Source: Takakia lepidozioides (taxonomy: Eukaryota; Streptophyta; Takakiopsida; Takakiales; Takakiaceae). Taken from it: DNA of 64,000 nucleotides. The stretch lies in assembly GCA_030704615.1 (NCBI GenBank), contig CM060734.1, forward strand, positions 52,096,042 to 52,160,041, written 5' to 3'. Below, piece after piece: positions 1 through 11,244 of the stretch. The notes below the pieces were generated by a model. It saw only the letters and a program-made list of their open reading frames with translations. It did not search any database and was not told the DNA's origin. The stretch's first letter is position 1, and every line of letters starts with the position of its first letter. The translations under genes were made by a program, and so were the position numbers.

Positions 1-17
1 TTTTATAGAAACCGATC

Positions 18-578
18 TCATATCTGTGCATACTTTTGCATCATTTGTTGCATACTGGCAACACTTGGACATTGCATGCCCAAAACAGCTACCCAAAATG
101 GAGAATCCAACCCCAAACACGCACATGAGACCACCGAATTCAAAGCATTGGTCAAAGTGGCCAAGTTATCTCCCTCATCTTTGACGTAAGCAATAATGCG
201 AGTATTGAGGCCATACTTCACAAGAAGATTCTTGACTTGATGTGCCATGGCAGCCCCAGGTGTGTCAGGTGTCTCAAACATGCCAAGAGTCACATGACAT
301 TGCTCCCATTGTTCATTAATAAAGTGCGCTATGATGACAAAAGTGTCAGTTCCCCCTCTTGACATCCACAAATCAAAACTCACAGAGCAAGTAGCACAAT
401 TCTGAAGAGATGGGGACATGTAGCGCTCTTTCGTCTTCTCTGCCAAGATTGGAATGGCCTCATTCACAAATGTCCGTCGACAAGGGAAAACAATCCGAGG
501 ATTTTGCCTCATCACCATCCATCTTAGCCAAGGGGATTCTATCAAAGACAGTGGAACCAACTCCTTTGCAATGAACAA
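18..578 (-). pseudogene. hAT-type transposase, middle fragment
   Basis: The 186-residue frame has the pattern of plant hAT transposases just after the BED finger: FDLWMSRGGTDTFVIIAHFI, followed by a stretch ending in YVKDEGDNLATLTNALNSVV, which resembles the catalytic-domain start where the first acidic residue lies. The C-terminal dimerisation part is not in the window; the frame stops at 15-17. It lies on the same strand as, and downstream of, the BED-finger frame at 1024-1666, so the two are probably one element separated by an intron or by decay. Function would be cut-and-paste transposition. It could also be a domesticated hAT gene, but the broken frames make decay likelier. Confidence 0.6.
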
Positions 579-1023
579 GACTAAATCCTCATTGAACTGC
601 TTCTGTTGATCATCATTTTGGTTGTATTTCCCGAACTTCTCGTCGATGCTGTCTCGACGCTGCCCCCCTGTGCTTGGCCACCTTCTACCTGCGCCAATGA
701 GTGAGGCGCCAGTGGCATAGAGCGGCAGGTCAGGTTACTATGGCCAGCACAAGTTTGTCGTTCTAAGACGTGGGGACAAACAATAAGCCTTTTGTAAATA
801 ATTGAAGAGGATGCATGCGTAGTAGTGATGCACAGGTATACTACTGTGTAGCTGCTCAGTTCGTATGTAGTCTCTCCCTTTGTGGGAGTCATGCTACCCT
901 AAATAGCTACATACAAGAAGGCTTTACGCCATTAATAATTTGCAGAGGGTGCTGCACATACTGGTGTAGTCTGTAGCTCAGTTTGTATGCCCTCTCTCCG
1001 TCTGCGGAGTCCTGTAAATACCA
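579..1023. other. gap between the two hAT pieces, with a diverged duplication
   Basis: No convincing coding frame. Two diverged copies of a segment reading roughly ctcagttcgtatg...ctctcc...gggagtc lie near 850-890 and 975-1015. This could be an intron of the hAT gene or an insertion. Confidence 0.35.
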
Positions 1024-1666
1024 TTACACAATTACATACTCATGAATTGAGTTGTTCTTAAACTCCATGCTGTCTGTGCAGTGCAGTGCGCATAGTAAGG
1101 AAATGGTGCAGCAGTGTATGAGCTCAAAAGAAGCTATGTTTCTAGGAGTGGGGCCGGGCCTCTTTTTTGCTGGCCTACGGGCCTTCTCAGGTCCTTCATT
1201 TTCCCTCTCAATCCACCTACGCAAAACAATGTCATGTTCTTGATCCACATGCTTTCGAAGGGCAGATATACCATTGGTTTTGTTATAGGTCACAATGCCC
1301 TTCTTGCTTGCAAGAGTGACACCAACAGGATGACATAGAACACACCTCATAATTGTTGTGGATTTGTTATGTCCACTGAGCAGAGTCTTTTGTTGCATAG
1401 AATGCCAATGTCGAAGCAGTGCGATTGTGGGCTTCCAAAAATCCCGTTGTTTTTCAATTACTGGAAGCTGCGCCTCCACATCCAACACCGTGTGTGATGG
1501 CGAAACTGTGGAAGATGACATTGCAGCCGAGGCTTGAAGAGCTGATGTAAATGAGGCTGCATGATGAGCATCCTCCGCAACATGGCTCCACCAAAGCTCT
1601 CTCATTATCAACATTGATGTCAGGAACAACTTCCATTTCTAGTTCATCGAAAATATTGGGCTCCAT
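1024..1666 (-). pseudogene. hAT transposase N-terminus with BED zinc finger
   Basis: The frame contains a BED-type finger: CVLC, then about 30 residues, then HVDQEH (C-x2-C ... H-x4-H), followed by a basic linker (EKARRPAKKRPGPTP). BED fingers bind DNA in hAT transposases and their domesticated relatives. A likely start is the ATG at 1666 (MEPNIFDELEMEVVPDIN), but that reading is in another frame from the finger, so a frameshift is needed near 1600. Residues just upstream of the finger (LLRHWHSMQQKTLLSG) read on smoothly. Confidence 0.55.
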
Positions 1667-2084
1667 GACATAAAAAGCTTGTGGAACAACTCCTGTGTAA
1701 AAACAATGCAAACAAAGAATCCAAAAATCATTTAATAATTGTGCACAACACATATATTTACAAAAGTATGGTATATAGCTGGCCAAAACGAAAGTGTGGG
1801 GAGAGACACCGCACTGCTCAATTTATTATTTCATATTGAGCTGATGTTACATACACGGCCTACATTTAGATCTACGTTATTTTCTTTATCTAGTACATGT
1901 ACATTTACATTTTCAAATTACAAAAACTTCCTAGCAAGTTGGGGGTGGACGAGTCTTATGCTTCAGTGATCAGCTTGGCTACTTCATGCCTCGGGAAATG
2001 ATCTGCAATGCCCCCACCACATATAAATAAATCAGTCATTGTTGTACCACAACATGAAGAGTTATAACTAAAAATTATGAAGCT
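1667..2084. other. no gene seen
   Basis: AT-rich sequence between the hAT remnant and the satellite. I see no coding frame, RNA gene or clear repeat. Confidence 0.4.
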
Positions 2085-3790
2085 TTAAAGTGGGGTGATT
2101 GTCCACAAGAGGTAGGGGCTGGCTGTCAAGCCTTCTTGATATTTGTGCTCCCCTTTCCGAGTTCAAACTTTCACTATGAGAGGAGGAGCAAATCATCCCT
2201 CTGTTGTACCACACATTGGAAAAAATAAAATAAAAAATTAAGCTATTAAAGGGTGGGGGCTTACCATAGGATGAGGGGGCTGGTTAGCGGGCTCTAAACT
2301 CGCACTCCTCCTTCTTGTGTGTGATCTACATAGCAACAGAGTAGGGGGCTGAGCAGCCCCTTGCTATGCCAATTTTCTGGGAAAAAAAAATATGCAACAT
2401 TGAATTAGGGGCATGCTTATATGTGTGGTGGAACGGGGGCTGGTTGGCAGGCCTCCCTACTTGCCCTCTTTCCCTCCCATGCACGATCTACAATAGTAAA
2501 AGAGCAAGGGGCTAATCAGCTCCTCTTATATCACAAACTTAAAATAATTAAGAAAATAAAGAACAATGAAGGGGAAGTACACGCTGGTAATGGGGGCTGG
2601 TTGGCGGGTCAAGAGGCCTCCTATTTTTGCTCCCTTCCCGAGTGCAACATATCACTATGATGAAGGGCGAATCAGCCTTTTGTTGTACCACACATTGGAA
2701 AGAATAACATTAAAAAACTAAGCTAAAGGGTGGGGGCTTACTACAAGATGAGAGGGGCTGGTTGACGTGCTTTTTTACTTGCACTGGACCTCCTTCTTGT
2801 GTGTGATCTGCATTAGCAACGGCTAATCAGCCCTTGCTATACCAATTTTATGGAAAAAATAACTGAAGGGGGATGCTTACATGTGCGGTGCAAGAGGGGC
2901 TGGTTGGCCAGCCTTCCTACTTGCCCTCCTTTCCCTCCCATGCACGATCAGCCGTAGCACAAGAGCAATGGGCTAATCAGCCCCTCTTTTAACAAAAATT
3001 TAAACAATTAAAAAAATAAAGCTCAATGAAAGGGAGTTACAAGCGGGTAATAGGGGCTGGTTGGCAAGTCCCTCCCTGCTTTGGCCTCCCTCCCTCTCAT
3101 GCAGAATCTGCCATAACAGAAGCCAAAGGGGCTATCTTATCAACCCCCAATTGTATCAAGAATTAATTTTTTTTAAAGAAAATGAAAATACTTACCAGTG
3201 GGTATTGTGGGCTGGTTGGCGGGGCCCTCCTTGCTTGTGCTCCCTCCAATGTAAAATCTACCATAGTGGAGCAAGGGGCTATCAGCCCCTTAGTATATCA
3301 TCAAAGAAAACAGGAAAAAAAAAAAAAAAAAAAAAAAAATGATGATCAATGATTACCATGGACCAATGGGGCTGGATGCAGGTGGGGCCCTCCTTACTCG
3401 TCCTCCATGCACCACATGCCATAGCAGAAAAGGAGGAGGCTCATTAGCTTCATGGTGAACTAAAGCTAAAAACAGTAAAATAACCAAAAGTGGTGGATGC
3501 TTACCAACAAGGGGCGACGGGGCTGGTTGCGCGGGCCCTCCTGCTGGCACTTCCTCCCTCCAATGCGCCACTTACCACAATACAAGAGCATGGGGCCCAT
3601 TAGCTCCGCTGAACCAAAAAATTAAAAAAAAACAAGAACATGGTGGATTCTCACCAACAACAAGCGACGGCTGGTTGGCGGGGCCCTCCTGCTCACACTC
3701 CCTCCCTTTGTGTCCACCACCTGCCACAACAGCAGAAGAGAGATCAGCCCCCTCTTGTGCAATAAACTGAGAAGAAAAGAAACAAACAAC
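2085..3790. repeat. satellite of ~150-bp monomers with ~480-bp higher-order unit
   Basis: The core ggggctggttggcgggccct recurs about every 150 bp, followed by a C/T-rich block (ctccctccc), an atgcacgatct-like block, then ggggctaatcagcccct and an A-rich stretch. Markers such as gttgtaccacacattgga (about 2203 and 2682) and gggtgggggcttac (about 2250 and 2728) recur 477-480 bp apart, so three diverged monomers form a higher-order unit. About eleven monomers are visible, the last ones near 3520-3720 being the most diverged. A run of about 27 A residues lies at 3313-3339. Confidence 0.8.
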
Positions 3791-3961
3791 ACATTAAATC
3801 AATCAACCTAAGAGGGAAAGAGAAGGGAGATGGAATTGAAATGAGAGCGAGAGAGAAATCAAACACATAAAGTAGGAGATGGAGACACAGAACACGAACC
3901 TTACATGGACTGGAGTAGCGAGCAAGATGTATGCGAGAGAGAGCGAGCTGGATGAGTTGTA

Positions 3962-4197
3962 GAGATACTTAGGGCTACAGCCCACGGGTGGAACCGGAAC
4001 CGGAACCGCTTTAGAGTCCCCAAACCCCGGTTCCCACACATGTGGTCGTAGCTGGAACCGCCGGTTCCGGTTCCTACACAATCCCCAATTTCCGGTTCCG
4101 GTTCTGCACAGGCGGGTCCGGTTCCGGTCCGGTTCCACATAACCGAAACCGGAACCGACGGTTACCCGGGGCCCAGGCGGGTAACCGTCCAACACTG
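3962..4197. mobile_element. short hAT-like element end with GGTTCC/GGAACC repeats
   Basis: The right end reads ccgtccaacactg, the complement of CAGTGTTGGACGG, which matches the terminus of the clear hAT element at 16732-17830. The inside is packed with ggaaccgg/ccggttcc in both orientations. Candidate left end is near 3970 (tagggctacagcccacgggt). An 8-bp duplication of the right flank GTTATTAC was not found on the left, so the left boundary is uncertain. Confidence 0.45.
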
Positions 4198-4710
4198 GTT
4201 ATTACACCTCTCGCCTTTATTCACGTATGAGATTTGGATTCACCGTATCGGGTTTTTCTTGCACCTATTGACTGATGATAGGTATGTTGCCCCTCCTCTT
4301 GGCCTAGACAAAGCCGTTGGGCATGAGAATAGGGGAGCACTAGCCCTTCCACCAGGAGTGACTTGAACTCAGGTACTAGGGGCAGTGGGAGAGGAACATT
4401 ATCCCTCTTCTCCCTAGGCTTGGGCATGAATAGGGGAACATTAGCCCTTCCACGAGTGACTTGAACTCAGGTACTAGGGGCAGTGGGAGAGGAAGATTAT
4501 CCCTCTCCTCCCTAGGCTTGGTGGGTGCCTTGTGAAGGGATTACCACACATCCCGGCTATAGGCGGCTCGGAAGCTTATGCGGTAGGAACTGATAGTAAA
4601 TAAAAGACTTGGAAGGCAGTTACTTGGTAGATGGTAGAATCTCGTCGGACTTAGGAAACACAAACTCGTCTTTTTTTTTCTTTTTTTTTTCCTTCTGTGT
4701 ATTGTTCTAA
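4198..4710. repeat. local duplication, no gene
   Basis: A segment of about 75 bp (gaataggggaacattagccc ... gaggaa..attatccctc) occurs twice, near 4330-4410 and 4430-4510. No gene is visible. Homopolymer T and A tracts lie at 4671-4690 and 4710-4724. Confidence 0.5.
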
Positions 4711-4724
4711 AAAAAAAAAAAAAA

Positions 4725-5162
4725 CAGAGCAGAAGTGATTGTCGGTACACTTATGATGATTGGCACCGACAATCATTTCTGCTCAGATTTTTCTTTTTAA
4801 AGAAAATAACCAAAAAAAAAAAAAAAAAAAAAAACCGAACAGAAGTGATGATCGGTGTTGACAATCACTTTTGCTCTGCTCTAACAAGTTGAGACACGCT
4901 TCCTTGTGCCGCAGCTCCACTCTGGACAGCCGCACTACATTGATTCACTGATGCAAACACAGAGCAGAACAGAAGTGATTGTCGGTGCCGATCATCACTT
5001 CTGCTCTGTTTTTGTTTTGTTTTTTGTTGCGTATTGTTTATTAATAATATTTTAAATTAAAAAAAAAACCAGAAATGATGGTCAGTGCCGATCATCACTT
5101 CTGATCTGTTTTGGCATTTGGGTAGAGGTGATGATCGTCGACGATCATCACTTCTGTTTGAT
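4725..5162. repeat. cluster of five related palindromes
   Basis: Five hairpin-forming units share a core like cagaagtgatgatcggtgcc followed by its complement (ccgatcatcacttctg). They lie near 4725-4785, 4835-4880, 4970-5020, 5070-5110 and 5125-5158, separated by A/T-rich linkers with long A tracts. Such arrays of short inverted units are typical of subterminal regions of some plant DNA transposons (CACTA, hAT), but no terminal repeats or transposase are visible here. Confidence 0.65.
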
Positions 5163-5638
5163 ACTTGATACTTGATTTCCAAACATGCAAGGGCTTAGTA
5201 TGTAGACCATATTTAAATCAGTCTATTCCATCTGGACGCCTCAATTCCACTCCGGCTAATTTTGATGGTTGGGGATCTGCACTGGGAACTGCTACTATAC
5301 CTTGTTATCGACTGATACAAAAGCTTGTTGAAACTAGCACGTTCATTCTCCCTTTCATGGGAGGGATAAAGATCTCACTTCGGCAATCGTACACTTATCA
5401 AATCGCAGTTTATGACACGAGGGGCGGCGACGGGATGGATGTTAAAGATGTAGTCTGCAATGACTGGAAAAGATAAATCATTCCGCGGAAATATGCACTT
5501 ACCTCACGCCTCTGGCTCACAATCTAGCACTCCCCCCTTCCGCCTATTCTGTCCGCGGTTATAGGTCCGTGCCTATGGAAATGACGTGGCATGACGTGAC
5601 ATGGCATCAACCATGCTGGCGAGAACTGCTGACGTGGC
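5163..5638. other. leader of the Ty3 element or unrelated DNA
   Basis: A 103-residue open frame (5165-5476, +) has no domain I recognise. At 5575-5640 several gacgtggc/tgacgtg motifs (G-box-like) occur close together just before the gag region. They may belong to a leader or LTR of the downstream element, but no LTR pair was found. Confidence 0.25.
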
Positions 5639-5992
5639 GTGAGCCTGACTGCGCTCACGTGCTCACACGCTCACGCGGAGGCATCCCCCTTGATGGCATT
5701 AGCACGAATCCGTCAAGGTCCTGCGGAGGAGGTAGTGGACTTCGAGACGAGATTTAGGGAGCTGATGAGGCTTCAGAATCCCTTGACCCCTTTAGACGAC
5801 GGGGTGCTCAAGGATTGTTTTATGAGTGGTCTGCGGGAGACCACTCATTTCCATGTGTTGCAGCAACGACCTGCAACTTTGGCAGACGCCATCCAAGCTG
5901 GCAAGGAGTTCGACAATATGCACCGACAAGTACAACGGGCCAAAATGCCAGAGATGGTCTTACCATCATACATCACAATTGAGGCAACGTAG
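5639..5992 (+). pseudogene. Ty3/gypsy gag (capsid) region
   Basis: The frame carries the retrotransposon gag signature: an F-x2-RF-x2-L-type block (VDFETRFRELM), then LKDCFMSGLRETTHFHVLQQ and an ADAIQAGKEFDNMHR helix. It ends at a stop near 5990. The gag would form the capsid of the virus-like particle. The following frames (zinc knuckles, protease, RT) lie on the same strand in order, so this is the 5' part of one decayed element running to 9093. Confidence 0.7.
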
Positions 5993-6297
5993 AATTCGGC
6001 ACCATTAGTGGTAATTCAGCCCGCTCTTCATTACATGCCTTCGTATGTTGGAGAAGCATGACCATACGTTCCACCATCGGCCCCAGCATCCGTCGCGGGG
6101 TGCAGGTGCAGTATCCACCAACTCACATGGGCAATCCGATTCGCGAGTCGACATCTCAAAGCCCAGGCGACGTCTCTCATGAAGGCGATGGAGACAATGG
6201 ACGATCGCATGAGCTCCATCGGCCAGCAGATCACCAGCTACATAGGGTATCGGGATGCAGCCCCAATTGGTGAATCCGGCCCCAACCCAGCAAAGGT

Positions 6298-6560
6298 TTG
6301 GTGCTCCAACTGCAACAACCCCGGTCACGGTTCACAACAATGCACTTACCCAGTCAACGACAAGTAGGTAAACCGAAACCCAACTTATCAGGATAGGCAG
6401 AGGCATAATTCCAACCAATCGTGTGGAGGTTGCAAAAAATGTGGACATCCGCGCCACGCCACGGAGGAATGTTGTCCAGAGTGACATCCTTTGTATTCAT
6501 TGCGGTAAACGCGGTCATCCACTAGAGAGATGTCATCGCCGACAAGTAGATCGACCCGCT
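6298..6560 (+). pseudogene. gag zinc knuckles (nucleocapsid), frames broken
   Basis: Three CCHC knuckles are spread over different frames: CSNCNNPGHGSQQC near 6304, CKKCGHPRHATEEC near 6430, and CIHCGKRGHPLERC near 6490. All fit C-x2-C-x4-H-x4-C. The frame changes between them show decay. The function in an intact element is packaging of RNA. Confidence 0.7.
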
Positions 6561-7437
6561 CCTGCCACTAGGCAACAGGTGGAGAGGAACTTGGAAAGGC
6601 AACGGGCCCCATTTCCGGATCAGTATGCTACTGAACTTCCCAACCCTCTACCTTCTCAACATAGCATGTATTTTGCCATGCCAACACAGATCGCGCAACG
6701 GCCTAGAGTGGATCCAGTAGTCCGTTCATATGCGGGGGACAATGCAGCTACGGGACAAAATTCCCGAACAGCCTACTCGAATCCTGCGGCTCAGATAGCC
6801 CAGGGTTCTTCTAACATGTGGTCTCCTCCTCAAGATGTAAGAGTGCAAGGGGGACATCAGGCGTCAACTTCGGCACCTCCTCAGCCACAGTAGACCAACG
6901 TGCAACAACACCAAGCAGGACGTCAACATGAGATGCAACATAAGGTGAATTGGATTGCGAGTGAGCCCGAGTCCACTCCGACCATGAAATCTAGCCCCGA
7001 GAAAGGTAGTTATGCCGTCATGATCTGACAGCAGAAAGATACGCTAGGCAAATGACCTAGATATGCGGCGTCGGAGTCCACTACTTCTGCCTCAGAGCAG
7101 GAGGATTTGATGATGAAGTCCGATGCGAGGGAAGTGGCGGAAAAGGTATTTCGAGAAGAAGATGTTATCCGTCCCAAGGAAAATGAAGTGGTATTCGCAA
7201 AGACAGAACCTCCGGTGGTACGTCCTGTCCCTATTCTTCCTCTCACCTCTAGATCCAAGAGTTCAGCAAATCGTCCGGCAGCACCAGAGAAGTTGCCAAA
7301 ACAAAAAATCCACTCCACGATGCGGTTCACCGACGAGTTAGAGCCATACAATCTGATGGAGGACTTGCATCACATCCAGGCAACCATCATGTTTGATCAG
7401 CTCATAGCGATGGCTCCCACCACACGCTCTCAAAGCT

Positions 7438-7959
7438 TTGTTGGTGAGGAAGCGAGTTGCCAGCTCCGCTCAGGCCCATCACATCAACGCTCGGGTCGAC
7501 CCAGGCCCCGTCGAGATCGAAGTAGAGATTGTCGACTGCTTTATACGACGTTGTCTGGTGGATGACGAGAGTTTGGTAAACATCATGCCTCTGTCTACTT
7601 TATCAAAGTTGGGATTAAGCATGACAGGTGAATCTCCGCTGACCATACGGTGGAAGATCCGGCCCGTGGGCCACATTGCAAATGTCAAAATGAAGACTGG
7701 AGGGTACACGTATGTTGTGGACTTCCAGATCATCAACTTCCTCATTGACAAGTTCTCTTACGCCCTTCTACTAGGAAGGTCATGGTTGGTCCAGTCCCGA
7801 GCACGTACGGACTGGGAGGCAAGCACTATCACATATGGGGTAAGACCTTACAGCACTAGTGTTGTTGCATTTATGACTGAAGCACCTCATGACGAGGATG
7901 AACTCACTGCAATCGGCTCCGATGAAGAGTCTGCAGACTTGAGCGAAGAAAATTTGTGA
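7438..7959 (+). pseudogene. Ty3/gypsy aspartic protease-like region
   Basis: The segment CLVDDESLVNIMPLSTLSKL corresponds to the retropepsin active-site loop of plant Ty3 elements, where Asp is normally followed by Ser/Thr/Gly-Gly; here the loop reads DDES, an altered active site. The later block LLLGRSWL is the typical C-terminal retropepsin motif (xxLGRPWL). An acidic tail follows. The likely role was polyprotein processing. Confidence 0.65.
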
Positions 7960-8345
7960 TCGGATGATGAGTTTCTTCCGAGGCCATAGGTTCATCAAGT
8001 ACTAGCAACAGTTCCCGCACCTCACAGGGAGGTTAAGCGGATGAAGGTAGGACTAGAGGATGCGGTTAAATCCCTAAGTCCGGGATTGTATGAATGCGAG
8101 TCTGATACAGGCTGCATCACTTGGTTCTTCGGAGAAAATCACGGCCAGGAAGTGATGGTGCACTTAGTAGTGACTGAGGCACTTAACGAGTTCGAGTTGC
8201 TGACCGAGCCCTTTTCCATATCCGCCGAACAGGTTGGTCTGCAGGAACATCAGGAGGAGGACGGTGAGATCATGGATATGAAGATCATAGAGGAAGCTGA
8301 TCTAGAGCGGGATGTCAGGAAGCATAGGACCCTTTCATTCCCTAT

Positions 8346-9093
8346 TTGCAGCAGGGTTCGGATGGATCTCGGTTCGAACCAGGATCAACCTTTACATCGG
8401 AACCAACAACGCAATTGGTCGATATGGCGGTCGGAGAAGAATTGCCCAAGTTTGTGAAGGTTGGATCCCACTTGACATCTGAGCAAGTATTGGAGTACCA
8501 AATACTGTTTAAGGAATTTCAAGACATTTTCGCGTGGTCCTACACCGAGTTGAAAGAGGTGCCTTCGTATGTTTCTATGCACTGTATTCCCCTGATTCAG
8601 AGAGCTACACCACCACGACAACGGGAGAGAAGGATGAACCCGAATCTAGCATAGCTTATCAAGGCAGAGATTCGAGAAGCTGTTAGCTACGGAGAGTTCA
8701 TTTTTCCAGCAGAATCATCAACCTGGGTCTCACCCATGGTGATTGTCCGCAAGAAGAATGGAGGCTTCAGGGTATGCGTGGATTTCCGGCCCCTTAACAA
8801 GGTAACACATAAAGATCATTTTCCGTTACCCACATTGATACTATAGTAGAAGAAGTAGTAGGGAAGGAGCTCTACTCTTTCATGGATGGGTTCTCGGGCT
8901 ACAATCAAGTGTTGATTGACCCGAAGGATGTGTTAAAGACCACATTCACGTTGCCATGGGGGACATTCGCTTACACCAGGCTGCCCTTTGGTTTGTGTAA
9001 CGCGTCCCTGATGTTCCAGAGGGTTATGACGCATGCTATCTCGGACATCGTGAGAAAGAATTTGGTTATCTTTTTAGATGACTTCTGTTTCTA
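8346..9093 (+). pseudogene. Ty3/gypsy reverse transcriptase, truncated after the catalytic motif
   Basis: A Ty3 RT can be followed across three frames: FQDIFAWSYTELKEVP, then SPMVIVRKKNGGFRVCVDFR, motif A FMDGFSGYNQV, TRLPFGLCNASLMFQ, and motif C as VIFLDDF. A stop after DFRP-type residues 'NLA' (8652) and loss of frame near 8845 break it. All similarity ends abruptly just after FLDDFCF at 9093; the thumb, RNase H and integrase are missing, which points to a deletion or an insertion at that point. Confidence 0.8.
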
Positions 9094-10730
9094 GCTTCTA
9101 CTCATTGCTACAATGCAGCTACCAACATGAGGGAATCTGATTCCTCCCAAAATTTCATAGCATATGGTGGCATTTCTCCCCACAGGGTATATGGATGTGA
9201 AATCCCCCCCCCCCCCCATTTTCACATACAAAGCAACCCCTATGGAATCCAGGAATTTTGATCTGGAAATTGGAGACAAACCCAAGAAGATGCCTAGGAA
9301 TGTGATTCAGATGAAAAATCCAGATGGTCCTCAAAAATCATGGTCAAACCTGCATTTTCAGAAATTTTTGAGTGGGCTTAAAAAATTCACAACAGTAATT
9401 TGTTATAATCTACCCATTCCAACATTGGATCTTCCTGATTGTTTGGGGGTAGATGAATGTGGTAGTCAGGAATGTATTTGTAAGGTTCAAATTTCTGGAT
9501 GATTCAGGGTAGCAAGATACAGCTCAAAACAGGAAGGTATGTCCATTTTTGGGGGTGGCCCACGAAAAGAGGTCTTGTCCTTTAAGGGTCCCTTAAGTGC
9601 CAAAACTCATTTTCACCCTCTCCTGGAAAAACATGACCCTGGCCCACAAAAAAAAATTATCTGGAGAATCTTTGTGTCCCTATAAAACTGACCGTTGGAA
9701 TTACTTCCCACCTACCCCGCCTCCTACCACAAAAAGTTTCATCCAAATCCAACCGCCAGATCTGAAGATTATGAAGTGTAGAGTGGGGACAAAAACAAAT
9801 CTCCACTAAGAAATAGGTGCCAAAAGAAGCAGTTTTTTGCTCGTATTTGGGCACTTTTAATTTTTTCTTTTTAAGAGTCTCAAGAATGTTGTTCCATACC
9901 TGATAACACACATTCTCAGAAATTTTCAGGTTTTTTCTGAAATGTTCTCAAGTGGGCTCCTTTGTAGTTACAAATTGGAGGTCAAAATATGCCATTTTCT
10001 TTGGGCAGGCCAAAATCTCTCTTCCTAAAATTATACCAAAAAATCAGTCGGTCAATCCCTAATCCCTCCTGTTGGAATGTCATGGGCGTTCATATGAAGT
10101 CCTCGAAAAACTTTGGGACCAATCAGCCAATGCCACCGCATCTTTAGGTTCCCTGCCCAAGACTTCAAATGGCACACCTATGTTATAGCCTGCAGGCGTA
10201 GGATATTTGGAGCCGTAGCCTATTCTAGGCTAGGGGGTTTGGGAGCTCCTCTGGCTACCCGACCCTGCTTTCATGGGGGCGGCTGCACTCCCTCCAGCCC
10301 GCCCTGCTATAAGCCCATGGTGTTGGCCGGAGCTGCCATCGCCGTCGATCTCAGGTTAGGGCGCAGGCCTGGGAATACCCAGACCGCCATACCCCTTAAT
10401 GGGTCCCTTTATGGGGTATCATTCATTCACCCTAACCTGACCATAGTTGCCATGTCAGCAACTTGGGCAGGTTAGGGGTGCCAAAATAGCCTCAAAAAGC
10501 TGAGTTGGCCCCTTTCCAATTGGTCCAGACCCCTACCCCTTCAGGTATTGACCAATTGGCCAATGCCATATGAAGGGAGGCCCGATTATCTGTCGATTGA
10601 GCCCAAAAAAGGGCCAATCAGCCTTGACCACAGGAAGTTATGGCTGGTTAAGCTAACTCAACCGGTCGACTGTACTAGCTTATTGTCTGAAAATGTTGTG
10701 AACTAAATCAGGCCAAGTGCAAGCCCCTAT
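9094..10730. other. no recognisable gene
   Basis: Open frames of 70-120 codons occur on both strands, but none shows a known domain. A run of about 12 C lies near 9207-9219. The stretch adjoins the broken RT and may be another unclassified insertion. Confidence 0.35.
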
Positions 10731-11244
10731 CAGTTAGTAAGCCTGTGGTTGCTGCTCTGACACAAAGATGACAAGGAGATGACGGAATGGGTGACGGGCA
10801 TGGCGCATCAATTCTACACTGCACAGGCCTTGGTTGCATCGATCGCTCTGTTGCAGCAGATTGTGGGACCCCGTCTTATTACATGCTGGCCCAACATGGT
10901 CTGGGGATTTAACGTTGGAGTACCTACTCGCAAAGGGCAGTGAGCCCTGCAACAATCAAGCTTCTAGGGCACGGTGCGCCCAAAGAAGGAGAAGCTTTGT
11001 CCTCGGTTGTAGTCCTGGCAATATCTAGGCAAGTGGGTCCCGTCATCACGCTTTGTCTGTTTCTTTCCAGCTCCTCTCTATGTGTATTGTGCACTCTGGG
11101 TTGGAAGGTGGTTTCCCGCAACCAGGGGCACAGATACAACGCGCTGGTTGCACTTGGAAGGGGTGGTCTTTCCGCCCACTCTATGGTTGTTTCTGTACGT
11201 ATGCCTTCCACCGCCACTGAGCGTCGGTGGTGTATTGTTGGGTT
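10731..11244. promoter_or_regulatory. upstream region of the ARM-repeat gene
   Basis: I searched this stretch for a U-box (the usual N-terminal partner of these ARM repeats) and saw none. Several possible splice acceptors lie near 11070-11250, so a missing 5' exon further upstream cannot be excluded. Confidence 0.25.
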
